From NCBI RefSeq assembly GCF_905220995.1, contig NZ_CAJNBJ010000002.1:124001-188000 (forward strand): DNA of 64,000 nt, written 5' to 3'. Origin of the DNA: Nitrospira defluvii. Lineage in GTDB: Bacteria > Nitrospirota > Nitrospiria > Nitrospirales > Nitrospiraceae. Positions 33,865-41,531 of this stretch are shown here, piece by piece. Below the pieces are notes generated by a model, which searched no databases, was not told the DNA's origin, and worked only from the letters and a program-made list of their open reading frames with translations. Every line of letters starts with the position of its first letter. Positions within the stretch are counted from its first letter, which is position 1. The translations under genes were made by a program, and so were the position numbers.

Positions 33865-34455
33865 TCACCGGTTACGCGCTTTTACGCCGGACCTGCCGTC
33901 TGCTTTAAGCTTCGTCGCTGGAATGTCCAGGTGCTTCACCGGCCGGATTTCATTCGCATACCGCAAGGTGTTCAACAGCAGCACCCCTTCCCATGGCATG
34001 ATCGCCGCTAGGTATTGCCTCGTGCGAATCACAACCATCGCGATCGCAACTTTGCCGGTCTTCTTGAGTGTTTCCCGCAGCAAGGCATAGCCCTTTTCGC
34101 CGCGCTTGTCGGGCACCACATAATACGGTGTTTCAAACAAGGCAGGCGCTATGTGCTCCACCTTGACGAAGCTCACGATATCGACCGTCTGCGTGGCCTC
34201 AACGTTCGCCCGGCGAAAATCTTCGTCGGTCAGCACCACATACCGGTTCTTCTCGTATTCATACCCCTTGAGGATCTGGTCCCATGGGACTTCTTTCCCG
34301 GTGACCTTGTTGTACCGCTTGAACCCCACCGGCTTCCTGTCGCGCCGATCCAACAGGGTCAAATCGAAACGATTCCGGTTCTCCGCCGGGTAGAGGTCGA
34401 CCGGGATGTTGACCAGCCCGAAGCTGATGGACCCTTTCCAAAGTGGTCGGGACAT
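33865..34455 (-). CDS. ku: Ku protein, C-terminally short
   Basis: A 196-residue bacterial Ku. The core matches from the start (MSRPLWKGSISFGLVNIPVDLYP) through NKVTGKEVPWDQILKGYEYEKNRYVVLTDEDF and the YYVVPDKRGEKGYALLRETL region to LLNTLRYANEIRPVKHLDIP. Typical bacterial Ku proteins run about 260-290 residues. Here the helical arm after the DIRP-like region (the ELKMA...SM segment in other Ku proteins) and the basic tail are absent; the protein ends 13-17 residues later with KADGRSGVKARNR. No residue of the missing part is found downstream, because treZ begins at once. It is the first gene of the operon, behind stress-dyad site 5. It should still form the DNA-ring core, but LigD stimulation may be altered. 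Confidence 0.9.
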   Translation of the reverse strand: MSRPLWKGSISFGLVNIPVDLYPAENRNRFDLTLLDRRDRKPVGFKRYNKVTGKEVPWDQILKGYEYEKNRYVVLTDEDFRRANVEATQTVDIVSFVKVEHIAPALFETPYYVVPDKRGEKGYALLRETLKKTGKVAIAMVVIRTRQYLAAIMPWEGVLLLNTLRYANEIRPVKHLDIPATKLKADGRSGVKARNR

Positions 34456-34487
34456 GTTTGTTCCTTCATGATCGAATTCAGTCTGCA

Positions 34488-34533
34488 CATCTAACAACAG
34501 ACTGGTCGTCCGCACACTCGGAGTATCCCCAGT
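34488..34533 (-). promoter_or_regulatory. Stress-dyad promoter (site 5) of the Ku-TreZ-GDE-LigD operon
   Basis: Dyad at 34516-34533, plus strand ACTCGG AGTATC CCCAGT (10 of 12). Read leftward, a -10-like TAGATG (34493-34488) lies after exactly 22 nt. The leader to the Ku ATG at 34455 would be about 26 nt. The site is back to back with site 6 for the divergent oxidoreductase; the dyad centres are 36 bp apart. Confidence 0.55.
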
Positions 34534-34551
34534 TCGACGCGGCAATGAAAA

Positions 34552-34597
34552 ACTAGGTTCTTCCCTAGCTGCGGGCTGTCAGAGATCCCGATACGGT
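34552..34597 (+). promoter_or_regulatory. Stress-dyad promoter (site 6) of the FAD/Rieske gene
   Basis: ACTAGG TTCTTC CCTAGC at 34552-34569 (11 of 12). The -10-like TACGGT at 34592-34597 follows after exactly 22 nt. The predicted leader to the ATG at 34662 is about 58 nt. Together with site 5 it makes a divergent regulatory region with one dyad per direction. Confidence 0.58.
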
Positions 34598-34661
34598 CAC
34601 TCGTTGCCGACGTTCAACCGATTCCCGCCGATATCGCCCTGGTGGCCATAAAGGAGACACC

Positions 34662-36209
34662 ATGCACCATACAAGCGAACAGACCCGATCGATCTGGATG
34701 GCAACGGACATGCCGGTGGTTCCCCCCCTGACGCTGGGCGCGCATGCAGATGTCTGTATCGTCGGGGCCGGCATCGCGGGTCTCACCACCGCGTACTGCC
34801 TGATGAAGTCCGGCAAATCCATCATCGTCGTGGACAAAGGGCCACCAGGCGGGGGAATGACAGGCCGGACCACCGCACATCTCTCCAACGCGGTCGATGA
34901 TCGTTATGTTGAAATCCAACGTCTGCATGGCGCATCCGGCGCGCAAGTGGCTGCAGAAAGCCATTCCGCAGCTATCGACTGGATCGACATGATCAGGGTA
35001 CGCGAGGGCATCGATTGTGATTTCATGCGACTGGACGGGTACCTGTTTGCCCCCTCCAATGGCCCCGCCGATCTGATCGAGGAAGAATGGCAGGCCGCCC
35101 AACGTGCGGGCCTAACCGGAGTGGAACGTCTCAACCGGTTGCCTCACGGCCTCTTCCCCACCGGGCCCTGTCTCAAGTTTCCACGTCAGGGCCAATTTCA
35201 TCCGCTGAAATATCTTACGGGTCTGGTCAGAGCTATCCAACGGGACGGTGGGCGCATCTTTAGGGACGCCCATGTGGTGAACGTCGAAACCGGCGCGCAG
35301 GTGACGATCGAGACGAGTCAGGGATGCGCCGTGACGGCAGATAGGCTCGTCGTGGCTACCAATACTCCGATCAACAACATCGTGACGATTCATACCAAGC
35401 AAGCAGCCTATATCAGCTATGTCATCGGGGCGAGGGTTCCGGCGGGAACCGTTACACCGGTCCTGCTGTGGGATACGCTCGATCCGTACCACTACATCCG
35501 ATTCTCCACCGAATCGGCGGGAACGCCAGATGAACAGACCTGGATCATCGTCGGCGGTGAGGACCACAAGGCAGGTCAAGCGAATGATGGAGAAGCCCGA
35601 TATGCCCGATTGGAAGCCTGGGCGCGGGAACGATTCCCCGAGATGGGAGACCTGGGGTTTCGCTGGTCCGGGCAGATTATGGAATCAGTCGATGGGCTGG
35701 GCTTTATTGGGCGTAACCCCGGCGATTCCGACCAGGTCTACATTGCTACCGGCGACTCCGGCATGGGCATGACTCACGGGACCATTGCGGGCTTAGTGAT
35801 TGCGGATCTGATTATGCAGCGCCCATCGCCTTGGGCCCCATTGTACGACCCATCACGCAGGACAATTCGCGCCGCCGGTGAATTTCTGCGCGAATCCCTC
35901 AACATGGCTGCCCAATATACCGACTGGGTGACCGGCGGCGACGTAAACAGTGAGGAGGAGGTTGCGCCGGGGCAGGGAGCCATTCTCCGTGATGGCCTGA
36001 CCAAGATTGCGGCCTATCGTGACGACCAAGGGATCTTGCACAAATGCTCCGCCGTTTGCCCGCACCTGGACTGTATCGTGGCGTGGAACAATACGGAATC
36101 CACGTGGGACTGTCCTTGCCACGGTTCCCGCTTCGATAAGTTCGGAACGGTGCTTAATGGACCAGCGACTACGAATCTCACTCCGATTGTCGCAAAACAT
36201 CCGGCGTAA
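34662..36209 (+). CDS. FAD-dependent oxidoreductase with C-terminal Rieske [2Fe-2S] domain
   Basis: A 515-residue protein with AAAGGAG before the ATG. The N-terminal FAD/NAD fold has DVCIVGAGIAGLTTAYCL (GxGxxG, about 30) and the GRTTAHLSNAVDD block typical of DAO-type oxidoreductases fused to Rieske domains. A TGDSGMGMTHGTIAG FAD-contact motif lies near 365. The C-terminal about 90 residues form a Rieske domain with CPHLDC and CPCHGS as cluster ligands (C-x-H and C-x2-H). Such fusions oxidise amines or unknown small molecules and pass electrons to the cluster. It is cytoplasmic, with no signal seen, and is divergent from the Ku operon. Confidence 0.87.
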   Translation: MHHTSEQTRSIWMATDMPVVPPLTLGAHADVCIVGAGIAGLTTAYCLMKSGKSIIVVDKGPPGGGMTGRTTAHLSNAVDDRYVEIQRLHGASGAQVAAESHSAAIDWIDMIRVREGIDCDFMRLDGYLFAPSNGPADLIEEEWQAAQRAGLTGVERLNRLPHGLFPTGPCLKFPRQGQFHPLKYLTGLVRAIQRDGGRIFRDAHVVNVETGAQVTIETSQGCAVTADRLVVATNTPINNIVTIHTKQAAYISYVIGARVPAGTVTPVLLWDTLDPYHYIRFSTESAGTPDEQTWIIVGGEDHKAGQANDGEARYARLEAWARERFPEMGDLGFRWSGQIMESVDGLGFIGRNPGDSDQVYIATGDSGMGMTHGTIAGLVIADLIMQRPSPWAPLYDPSRRTIRAAGEFLRESLNMAAQYTDWVTGGDVNSEEEVAPGQGAILRDGLTKIAAYRDDQGILHKCSAVCPHLDCIVAWNNTESTWDCPCHGSRFDKFGTVLNGPATTNLTPIVAKHPA

Positions 36210-36241
36210 CTCGCGGCACTCCGGAGATGTTTGGCCAAAGT

Positions 36242-36287
36242 CCCAGGGAGTCTCCTAGTACCGGAAGGTCGGCATCCGCCGCATGGT
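36242..36287 (+). promoter_or_regulatory. Possible stress-dyad promoter (site 7)
   Basis: CCCAGG GAGTCT CCTAGT at 36242-36259 matches 10 of 12 arm positions. The hexamer 22 nt further (CATGGT, 36282-36287) is a poor -10. It precedes the 26-residue membrane peptide gene by 171 bp. The remainder of the gap 36288-36430 shows no other feature. This is one of the weaker sites of the set. Confidence 0.35.
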
Positions 36288-36430
36288 GATCACAAGAGCG
36301 CGCAGGTCCTTTCCCGTCCCGATTGGATAGGCCCGCTCTACTGCGGAGGAAAAGACGTCGCGTCATTGACCCGGCGCCTTTTCCTCCCGACATCCCTTTT
36401 TGTTAAGCCACTTGCTGAAAGGAGCCCGCA

Positions 36431-36511
36431 ATGCCGATCATTCTGTGGATTCTGGGTGTGCCGGTGAGCGTAATTCTCCTACTGTGGTTGTTCGGGATCG
36501 TGCACTTCTGA
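36431..36511 (+). CDS. Tiny (26-residue) membrane peptide
   Basis: ATG at 36431 with a perfect AAAGGAG seven bases upstream, followed by 26 codons and TGA. The product is nearly all hydrophobic, one transmembrane helix with the core VPVSVILLLWLFGIVHF. A second peptide in the window (59563-59649, minus strand) shares VPV-x-V-x-LLLWLFGI although it lies 23 kb away among other stress genes, which argues that both are real and related. Function is unknown. Size and hydrophobicity recall small stress-induced membrane proteins. It is too short for normal gene callers. Confidence 0.6.
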   Translation: MPIILWILGVPVSVILLLWLFGIVHF

Positions 36512-36522
36512 TCTCCCTGTGA

Positions 36523-37392
36523 TCACCGTGCACGCGTCATTGTCCGGAGGTCATCAATGAGGTCTTGGATGGATGACACGGCCCGCCCCCGTTGCACCGG
36601 CGTCAGCATGTGATCGAGTTGCAGGATCACCGCCGTCAGTCCCGCGCGCCACTCCCTATCCAGTTGAGCCCGGGCCGCTTCCGACTGCTCCACGGTCGGA
36701 TTCACAATCCCACGCAGCTCATCCGCGAGATGCTCCTCCGTCGCTCGTGTTCTGAGTGAGGCGATGAAGGCCTTACGACGTTGCCGGCGCGACTCCCACC
36801 AAATCGGCTCGGCGTCGGGAAGCGCCCGCACAGACGCACGCAATTGCGCCACCTGCCCGGCCTGTAACGAGCCTATCCATTTCCTGGCGAGCGCCAGTGC
36901 TTTGTCCGCCCGCAACTCGGCGCGGGCATCGCTCGGCCCGGCCCATGATTCCCTGGTCTTTTGTTCTTCGCGGATCAGGACCTGCTCCACATGTCGTACC
37001 TGTGATTCACTCATAGTCGTCAAGAGGGCGCTGCCGTCAGGAAGGACGCGCTCGACCAGATCGCCACGGAATCGATCATAGGCGGCATAGGCCCAGTCCA
37101 GATCATCCGGTCGCAGCCCGGCTTGTACCCGTGCCTTTAATTGGTCAAGAAATTCCGCATAGTCAGGAAGCATCTCCCTGCGATGACGAACAAGAAGGCG
37201 TTGGGTTCGTGCCAGCAGATCTCGACGTTGCCCTGAGGTCAGATCGAAATAGTGATCCGCCTGCCATTCAATGATCCGGTCCGCATGCCTATAGCCCAGG
37301 GTCAACGCACAGCCGCTTACCAGAAGGCCTACCGCGACTGTGGTCAACAGCCTGGCACAAAGAGTTCGACCCCATGCCGCTCCGAGTTTCAT
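36523..37392 (-). CDS. DUF6279-type lipoprotein
   Basis: A 289-residue lipoprotein. The signal peptide ends in a lipobox (LLVSGCAL, cysteine at about 28). The mature part begins GYRHADRIIEWQADHYFDLTSGQRRDL, the hallmark of the DUF6279 family (a conserved Y/W-rich start followed by DLTxxQR), and is otherwise all-helical. A function is not known. It is convergent with the 26-residue peptide gene (11 bp between stops) and divergent from the cupredoxin-like gene. It shares dyad site 8 with that gene; read leftward, a TATGGC lies 23 nt from the dyad. Confidence 0.75.
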   Translation of the reverse strand: MKLGAAWGRTLCARLLTTVAVGLLVSGCALTLGYRHADRIIEWQADHYFDLTSGQRRDLLARTQRLLVRHRREMLPDYAEFLDQLKARVQAGLRPDDLDWAYAAYDRFRGDLVERVLPDGSALLTTMSESQVRHVEQVLIREEQKTRESWAGPSDARAELRADKALALARKWIGSLQAGQVAQLRASVRALPDAEPIWWESRRQRRKAFIASLRTRATEEHLADELRGIVNPTVEQSEAARAQLDREWRAGLTAVILQLDHMLTPVQRGRAVSSIQDLIDDLRTMTRAR

Positions 37393-37449
37393 CTCATCTG
37401 CCCCTATCCTGTGCCATGAATCTATCCGCCATCGAGACCGCTGTATTCA

Positions 37450-37524
37450 GCCATACTCCAGTTCTCAAAGCGGCGCACACTGGGGGTATTCCGAGTATGT
37501 GACGGGGCGAGACTGTGAGATTGT
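37450..37524. promoter_or_regulatory. Stress-dyad site 8, between divergent lipoprotein genes
   Basis: The dyad ACTGGG GGTATT CCGAGT at 37479-37496 matches 10 of 12 arm positions. Leftward, TATGGC (37455-37450) lies after 23 nt and suits the DUF6279 gene. Rightward, GATTGT (37519-37524) lies after 22 nt and suits the cupredoxin-like gene less well. One palindromic site may therefore serve both directions. Confidence 0.45.
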
Positions 37525-37584
37525 GGGCGATAGCATTGCTCACGTGTGAACGACGGGCATGTTCATTCTTAGAGGAGGACAACG

Positions 37585-38022
37585 ATGAAGACGATGACGC
37601 ATGTATTGGCGGCGTTGGCGGTACTGACCCTGAGCGCCTGTTCCCATTCCCCAACGGCCACGAAGACGGTATCGGAAACGGAAGCCGGCACGAGGACCGG
37701 AATGGTCAGGAATATCGTCATCAACGAGACCATTCATCCGGAGACTCTCACCGTGCGGGCCGGCGACGAAATCCGCTGGATCAATCAGCGACAGGATGCG
37801 GTGACGATCACAATCGATCAAGCATTGGACCACACCGTGTCCTGTCGGAATGGATTTTCGAAATCCATGGGGATGGGAATCGACAACAGCACCAAGTTGG
37901 CGAGTCATGAAACGGCCGGTCTCTGTTTTACGCGAATCGGCACGTTCAAGTATTCAGTCCACGCATCATCCGACGACAAACACGATTTACCCAACACCCA
38001 CGGTTCCGTCACCGTGCAGTAA
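37585..38022 (+). CDS. Cupredoxin-like lipoprotein
   Basis: A 145-residue lipoprotein (lipobox LSAC at about 19) with GAGGAGG before the ATG. The domain from about 43 to 145 has the cupredoxin beta-strand order: IVINETIHPETLTVRAGDEIRWINQRQDAVTI, then a C-terminal CFTRIGTFKYSVHASS stretch. A classical His-Cys-His-Met set is not completely evident; candidate ligands are the cysteine at C-F-T-R, the following histidine in SVH, and an upstream histidine in DHTVSC. It may bind copper or be a degenerate relative. Its location in the outer envelope and near a four-helix copper protein supports a metal role. Confidence 0.72.
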   Translation: MKTMTHVLAALAVLTLSACSHSPTATKTVSETEAGTRTGMVRNIVINETIHPETLTVRAGDEIRWINQRQDAVTITIDQALDHTVSCRNGFSKSMGMGIDNSTKLASHETAGLCFTRIGTFKYSVHASSDDKHDLPNTHGSVTVQ

Positions 38023-38139
38023 CTCCGCGCTCCGAATGACCCGCCGTCCGGAGTGAGGCCGGCGGGAGACGGGTACATCTTCACCCGACCCTACACAGAT
38101 ATCAGGGACAACCCTATCTTGCTGACTGGAGGTCTCATC

Positions 38140-38409
38140 ATGAGCCAGGAACGATTCATCGCCATTTGTTGTGTCTGCGATAACGTGCGGGATGATTCCG
38201 CGAAGGGGAGTCCCGGCGAGGAATGGGGACCGCTGTCTGCGTATCTCTCACTCCATCGGCTTCGCAGCGGCGAGTACCGGTTGACGCATGCCTACTGCCC
38301 CAGCTGTTCCAGTAAATTCTCGCGGCGGGAGAGCAGCCCCGTGGCCCTCACGCCACCGGTGACCGAGTCCCTGGAACCGATCCGGGCGGAAAGCGTATAT
38401 CGGCCTTAA
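38140..38409 (+). CDS. Stand-alone cysteine (CxxC...CxxC) signalling-accessory domain protein
   Basis: An 89-residue protein from an ATG at 38140 with GGAGGT seven bases upstream. It matches a module that usually forms the C-terminus of PAS or receiver proteins: ICCVCDNVRDD, then GEEWGPLSAYLSLH, then THAYCPSCSSKF, corresponding to ICxxCxxIRDxxGxWxxLExYixxH...SHGiCPxC. Four cysteines probably bind a metal. Here it is an independent gene without a sensory domain. The last 62 bp overlap the convergent endonuclease-family gene on the other strand. Start and reading frame are supported by motif conservation. Confidence 0.65.
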   Translation: MSQERFIAICCVCDNVRDDSAKGSPGEEWGPLSAYLSLHRLRSGEYRLTHAYCPSCSSKFSRRESSPVALTPPVTESLEPIRAESVYRP

Positions 38410-39073
38410 TCGGCAGATGATCCGACGAGAGGCGGCTGAGCGGGGTGTCGTGCACCGCCACAGACAGCAATGCCTGGGCAGGTGCGATCAAGATTCGATC
38501 CAATGGGAGGATCGGGCAGCGGGCGGGGAAGGTGGCCGGAGAGGATGACGCGCCGAACAGTCGGCTCAATCCCCGTAATGTCTTGCCTCGCACGTTCCAT
38601 TCATTGAGGTCTCCCATGAAAATGGTGAGGTCTTGGCGGTTCGGCGCGAACAATTTCAGCAAACGCTCCACTTGCACGGGACGTTCCCGCGGCCACAATC
38701 CCAAATGCGTGGTGACGACATGCATCGTCTGTCCACGCAACCGCAAATCGACATCCAGCGCACCACGGGGCTCATGCAGACCAACCGACAGATCCCAGTG
38801 CCGGACGCCTGCCACGGGGAACCGGGTCAACAAGGCGTTCCCGTACTGGCATGGCCCTCGCGAACGGACCGGACCTGGTATCGCCCTCAAACCGGTGCAC
38901 GCGGCCAGCCAAGGCAGCAGCTGATGACCGCCTGGCTCCTTCAAATCGATTTCCTGTAACGCCACAATGTCCGCATTCATTTCCGACAACACTCGCAGGA
39001 TTCTGCCTGGCTCATACCGCCCGTCTTTCCCAATCGCCCGATGAATGTTGTACGAGGCCACTCGCAGCTCCAT
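38348..39073 (-). CDS. Endonuclease/exonuclease/phosphatase-family protein
   Basis: A 241-residue EEP-fold phosphohydrolase. Family motifs are ASYNIHRAIGKDGRYEPGRI (N-terminal Asn/Asp), the metal-binding glutamate in VALQEIDL, THLGLWPRERPVQVERL, FMGDLNEWN, and the catalytic SSDHLPIKADI at the C-terminus. It lies 21 bp downstream of a PLD-VTT phospholipase-like gene on the same strand, a pairing seen in many bacteria, which suggests a role in lipid or nucleic-acid turnover. The 3' end overlaps the convergent small cysteine protein gene by 62 bp. Confidence 0.88.
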   Translation of the reverse strand: MELRVASYNIHRAIGKDGRYEPGRILRVLSEMNADIVALQEIDLKEPGGHQLLPWLAACTGLRAIPGPVRSRGPCQYGNALLTRFPVAGVRHWDLSVGLHEPRGALDVDLRLRGQTMHVVTTHLGLWPRERPVQVERLLKLFAPNRQDLTIFMGDLNEWNVRGKTLRGLSRLFGASSSPATFPARCPILPLDRILIAPAQALLSVAVHDTPLSRLSSDHLPIKADIRFPPGSVPGTRSPVA

Positions 39074-39094
39074 GGTCGAACGATCCTTTGCGAC

Positions 39095-41371
39095 TTATGA
39101 GGCAGGACTCGCCATGTTGTCGCGTCCTGCTGTCGTGACCGGTCGCATGATCGGGACATGGCGCAACACATATCGAACCACACTCCACGTCAACCCGACG
39201 AACAGCCCGAGGCCGACCAGGGCACCGGGCGTGGGAGCCCGCAACGCCCCGTCCAGGCCATTCAGAATGGCGGACAGCAGCACAATACCGGGACTCATTC
39301 CCAACGCCGTGCCCAGCAGAAACTCGCGCAGGGAGATCGACGTCGATCCGGCGACCAAATTGACCATCGAGAACGGGGCGACGGGAAGCATCCGGATCAG
39401 GAACACCGCCCAGGTGCCCCGCTGCGCCAATCGCCGGCTGAGGTAGGCAACGCGGCGACCGGCGAATCGCTGCACATGATATCGCCCCAAGACGCGGCCC
39501 AGCCAGAACAGTGTCGCCGCGCTCAACAGCGATCCCGCCAGGGCGGCGCTCATGCCCAACCATGGTCCGCATGCGAGCAGCGTCAGGATGATCAGCAGCG
39601 TGATGGGAACCGCAACGAATCCACCGACCACATATCCCCCCAGCAACGCCATAAGCCCCAATGGGCTGCGGCCCAAGGTCTGGATTTCTGCAATCACCCC
39701 GCTTGCCTGAATCCAGTCGTCCAGCGGAATCCATCGCCAGGCGAGAGCCAAGAGCCCGATCGCCCCCAACAGCAGATATCCGGCCAGCAGCCTACGGCCC
39801 AAATGATGACGTTCCGGGGCGGGCACCACCGTACCGAGCACCTCCTCCATCCCCATCGCTCGTTCCGGATCCACCAAGCGCTGTTCTGGAATCACTGCCG
39901 GCACATCTGTGCCGGTGAAACAGCCGCTCTCCAAGCTGCGCGGCCCCCCGCGTAAGGACGTAATGGCCTGTAGCAGGGACCCGCAGCACTGCGTCGCCTC
40001 CATCAGTCGTGCCGGCTCGACGCCAAGGTGTTCGCCAATCAGTCGGTTCCGCAGTCCGGCAATGACTGCCTGAACCCGTGGTTGGTTCTGCGCTTCGATG
40101 GCGAGATTACACTCGGTATCGAATCCCATCGACCGATTGGACACGTTTGCCGAGCCGACACACACAAACTCGTCATCGACGATCAGCAGTTTGCTATGGA
40201 TTGCCACCCATTCGGGTCCCTCACTCCCCGATACGGTCGGAGCATAGACGGACAACCGGCCATAGTGATCGGCCAACTCCAGGTCATGGAGGACCTTGGC
40301 CCGCAAACTGTCCATCGTCCTACGCTCCAACCAGCCGTCGCAATTGTGGCGCAACACCAGGACCACTTCCGGCCCCTGATGTTCGGACAACCGGGCTGCC
40401 AGGGCACGTCCGATGGTGTGGGAGGTACAATATTGCGATTCAATATAAATCGAATGTCGCGCCCGTTTGATGGCTTCGAGATAGGCCTGCTCGATCTCCC
40501 GGACCTCAGCCTGGCCGGCGAAGCCTGGTTGGGTTCGCATCACCCCCACCTCGCATTGTTCAAGGTCGGGTTGCAAGGTTGCGGGCCAGAGGTCCGTGAC
40601 CGGGCGTTGTGTAGGCCTGGGCGGGCGTCGCCCCGTGGCGACCTGCCACCGAGTACGGAACAGGTCCCCGAGGGCGCCAGCCGCCGCTCCCGCGACCATC
40701 ATCTGCACGTCATGAAACGGAGGATAGGCCTGCCCGTCGGCGTCGACACGTCGTACATCCGCAGTCGCATGGGCACTCGTATCCCATCTGGATTTCGTGA
40801 GATCCAGGCCCCCGATGAATGCAGCCGTATCGTCGATCACAACAAGCTTCTGATGGTGGGACGCACCGAGCGGATGTTGGCCGTCCACTCGGTACACTAA
40901 CCGGCGATGCCTGTTCCAGCCGGCCTGCGCCGTCGGCATCCATTCACGCTCAAGGGCATAAATCATGGAAAAGTCCCAGTTCAACACGTGAATTTTCAGA
41001 CGGCGTTTGCGGCGTAGCAGCGCGGTCAGAAACTCCCCGAGTTTGGCGGGCAACGGTGAGACCGCTTCGGCCCCCCGTACAAGTTCGACCTGCGTGTCGA
41101 GGTCCCATCCCGCGATGTAGATCGACTGTGAGGCCCGTAACGCGACGTCCCGGAAGGTCTGGAAATAGGCCTCCCCGTCGATGAGGAAGGCGGCTCGCTC
41201 GGCCGGTTCAATGCGCCAGCACGTCTGTCCGGATTGGAGAATCGGCGATGGAGTATCGTCCGGTTTCCGGTTCTGGTGGTCGTCGGGCCGATAACCATGA
41301 TCGGACTGTTTTAATCGATCCCCACGTGGAACAGCCCTAGCATCGCCGGTCGTGAAAGTCGTCTGGTCCAT
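39095..41371 (-). CDS. Phospholipase D-like (cardiolipin synthase-type) protein fused to VTT/DedA-like membrane domain
   Basis: A 758-residue fusion. The N-terminal about 500 residues carry two HKD motifs (HHQKLVVIDD, and IHSKLLIVDDEFVCVGSANVSNRS), the active site of PLD-family phosphatidyltransferases/phosphodiesterases. The C-terminal about 230 residues are a multi-helix VTT/TVP38-type membrane domain (VAVPITLLIILTLLACGPWLGM ... GRVLGRYHVQRFAGR). It probably remodels phospholipids at the inner membrane. The ATG at 41371 lacks a ribosome-binding site and lies very close to the predicted start from dyad site 9, so translation may be leaderless or start further in. It is followed by the EEP gene. 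Confidence 0.88.
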   Translation of the reverse strand: MDQTTFTTGDARAVPRGDRLKQSDHGYRPDDHQNRKPDDTPSPILQSGQTCWRIEPAERAAFLIDGEAYFQTFRDVALRASQSIYIAGWDLDTQVELVRGAEAVSPLPAKLGEFLTALLRRKRRLKIHVLNWDFSMIYALEREWMPTAQAGWNRHRRLVYRVDGQHPLGASHHQKLVVIDDTAAFIGGLDLTKSRWDTSAHATADVRRVDADGQAYPPFHDVQMMVAGAAAGALGDLFRTRWQVATGRRPPRPTQRPVTDLWPATLQPDLEQCEVGVMRTQPGFAGQAEVREIEQAYLEAIKRARHSIYIESQYCTSHTIGRALAARLSEHQGPEVVLVLRHNCDGWLERRTMDSLRAKVLHDLELADHYGRLSVYAPTVSGSEGPEWVAIHSKLLIVDDEFVCVGSANVSNRSMGFDTECNLAIEAQNQPRVQAVIAGLRNRLIGEHLGVEPARLMEATQCCGSLLQAITSLRGGPRSLESGCFTGTDVPAVIPEQRLVDPERAMGMEEVLGTVVPAPERHHLGRRLLAGYLLLGAIGLLALAWRWIPLDDWIQASGVIAEIQTLGRSPLGLMALLGGYVVGGFVAVPITLLIILTLLACGPWLGMSAALAGSLLSAATLFWLGRVLGRYHVQRFAGRRVAYLSRRLAQRGTWAVFLIRMLPVAPFSMVNLVAGSTSISLREFLLGTALGMSPGIVLLSAILNGLDGALRAPTPGALVGLGLFVGLTWSVVRYVLRHVPIMRPVTTAGRDNMASPAS

Positions 41372-41380
41372 GTGCCCGCC

Positions 41381-41427
41381 ACCTTACACGAGATGCGACT
41401 GCGTCCTGAGCTAGTCATCTCCCTAGT
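41381..41427 (-). promoter_or_regulatory. Stress-dyad site 9 (leftward orientation)
   Basis: GCTAGT CATCTC CCTAGT at 41410-41427 (10 of 12). Read leftward, TAAGGT (41386-41381) follows after 23 nt. It would start transcription only a few bases before the PLD-VTT ATG. Its centre is 32 bp (three helical turns) from site 10, so it may also act as an upstream co-site for the copper-protein gene. Confidence 0.45.
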
Positions 41428-41441
41428 CGATGGCGACGCAA

Positions 41442-41487
41442 ACGAGCGGTTTCCCTAGTAGGCCTGTCGCTCATCCCGGCGTAGCCT
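41442..41487 (+). promoter_or_regulatory. Stress-dyad promoter (site 10) of the four-helix copper protein
   Basis: ACGAGC GGTTTC CCTAGT at 41442-41459 (10 of 12). The -10-like TAGCCT at 41482-41487 follows after exactly 22 nt. The predicted start (about 41494) falls on an upstream ATG at 41493, so the downstream ATG at 41532, which has AAGGAGG, is the real one. Confidence 0.55.
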
Positions 41488-41531
41488 GACGCATGAGACA
41501 ACGACGTGAGCGACATCGGAAGGAGGCGAGC

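Noticed and set aside
38101-38118. Dyad-like ATCAGG GACAAC CCTATC before the small cysteine protein gene
   Set aside because: Only 8 of 12 arm positions match. It is about 22 bp from the start codon, so no -10 could fit at the usual spacing.
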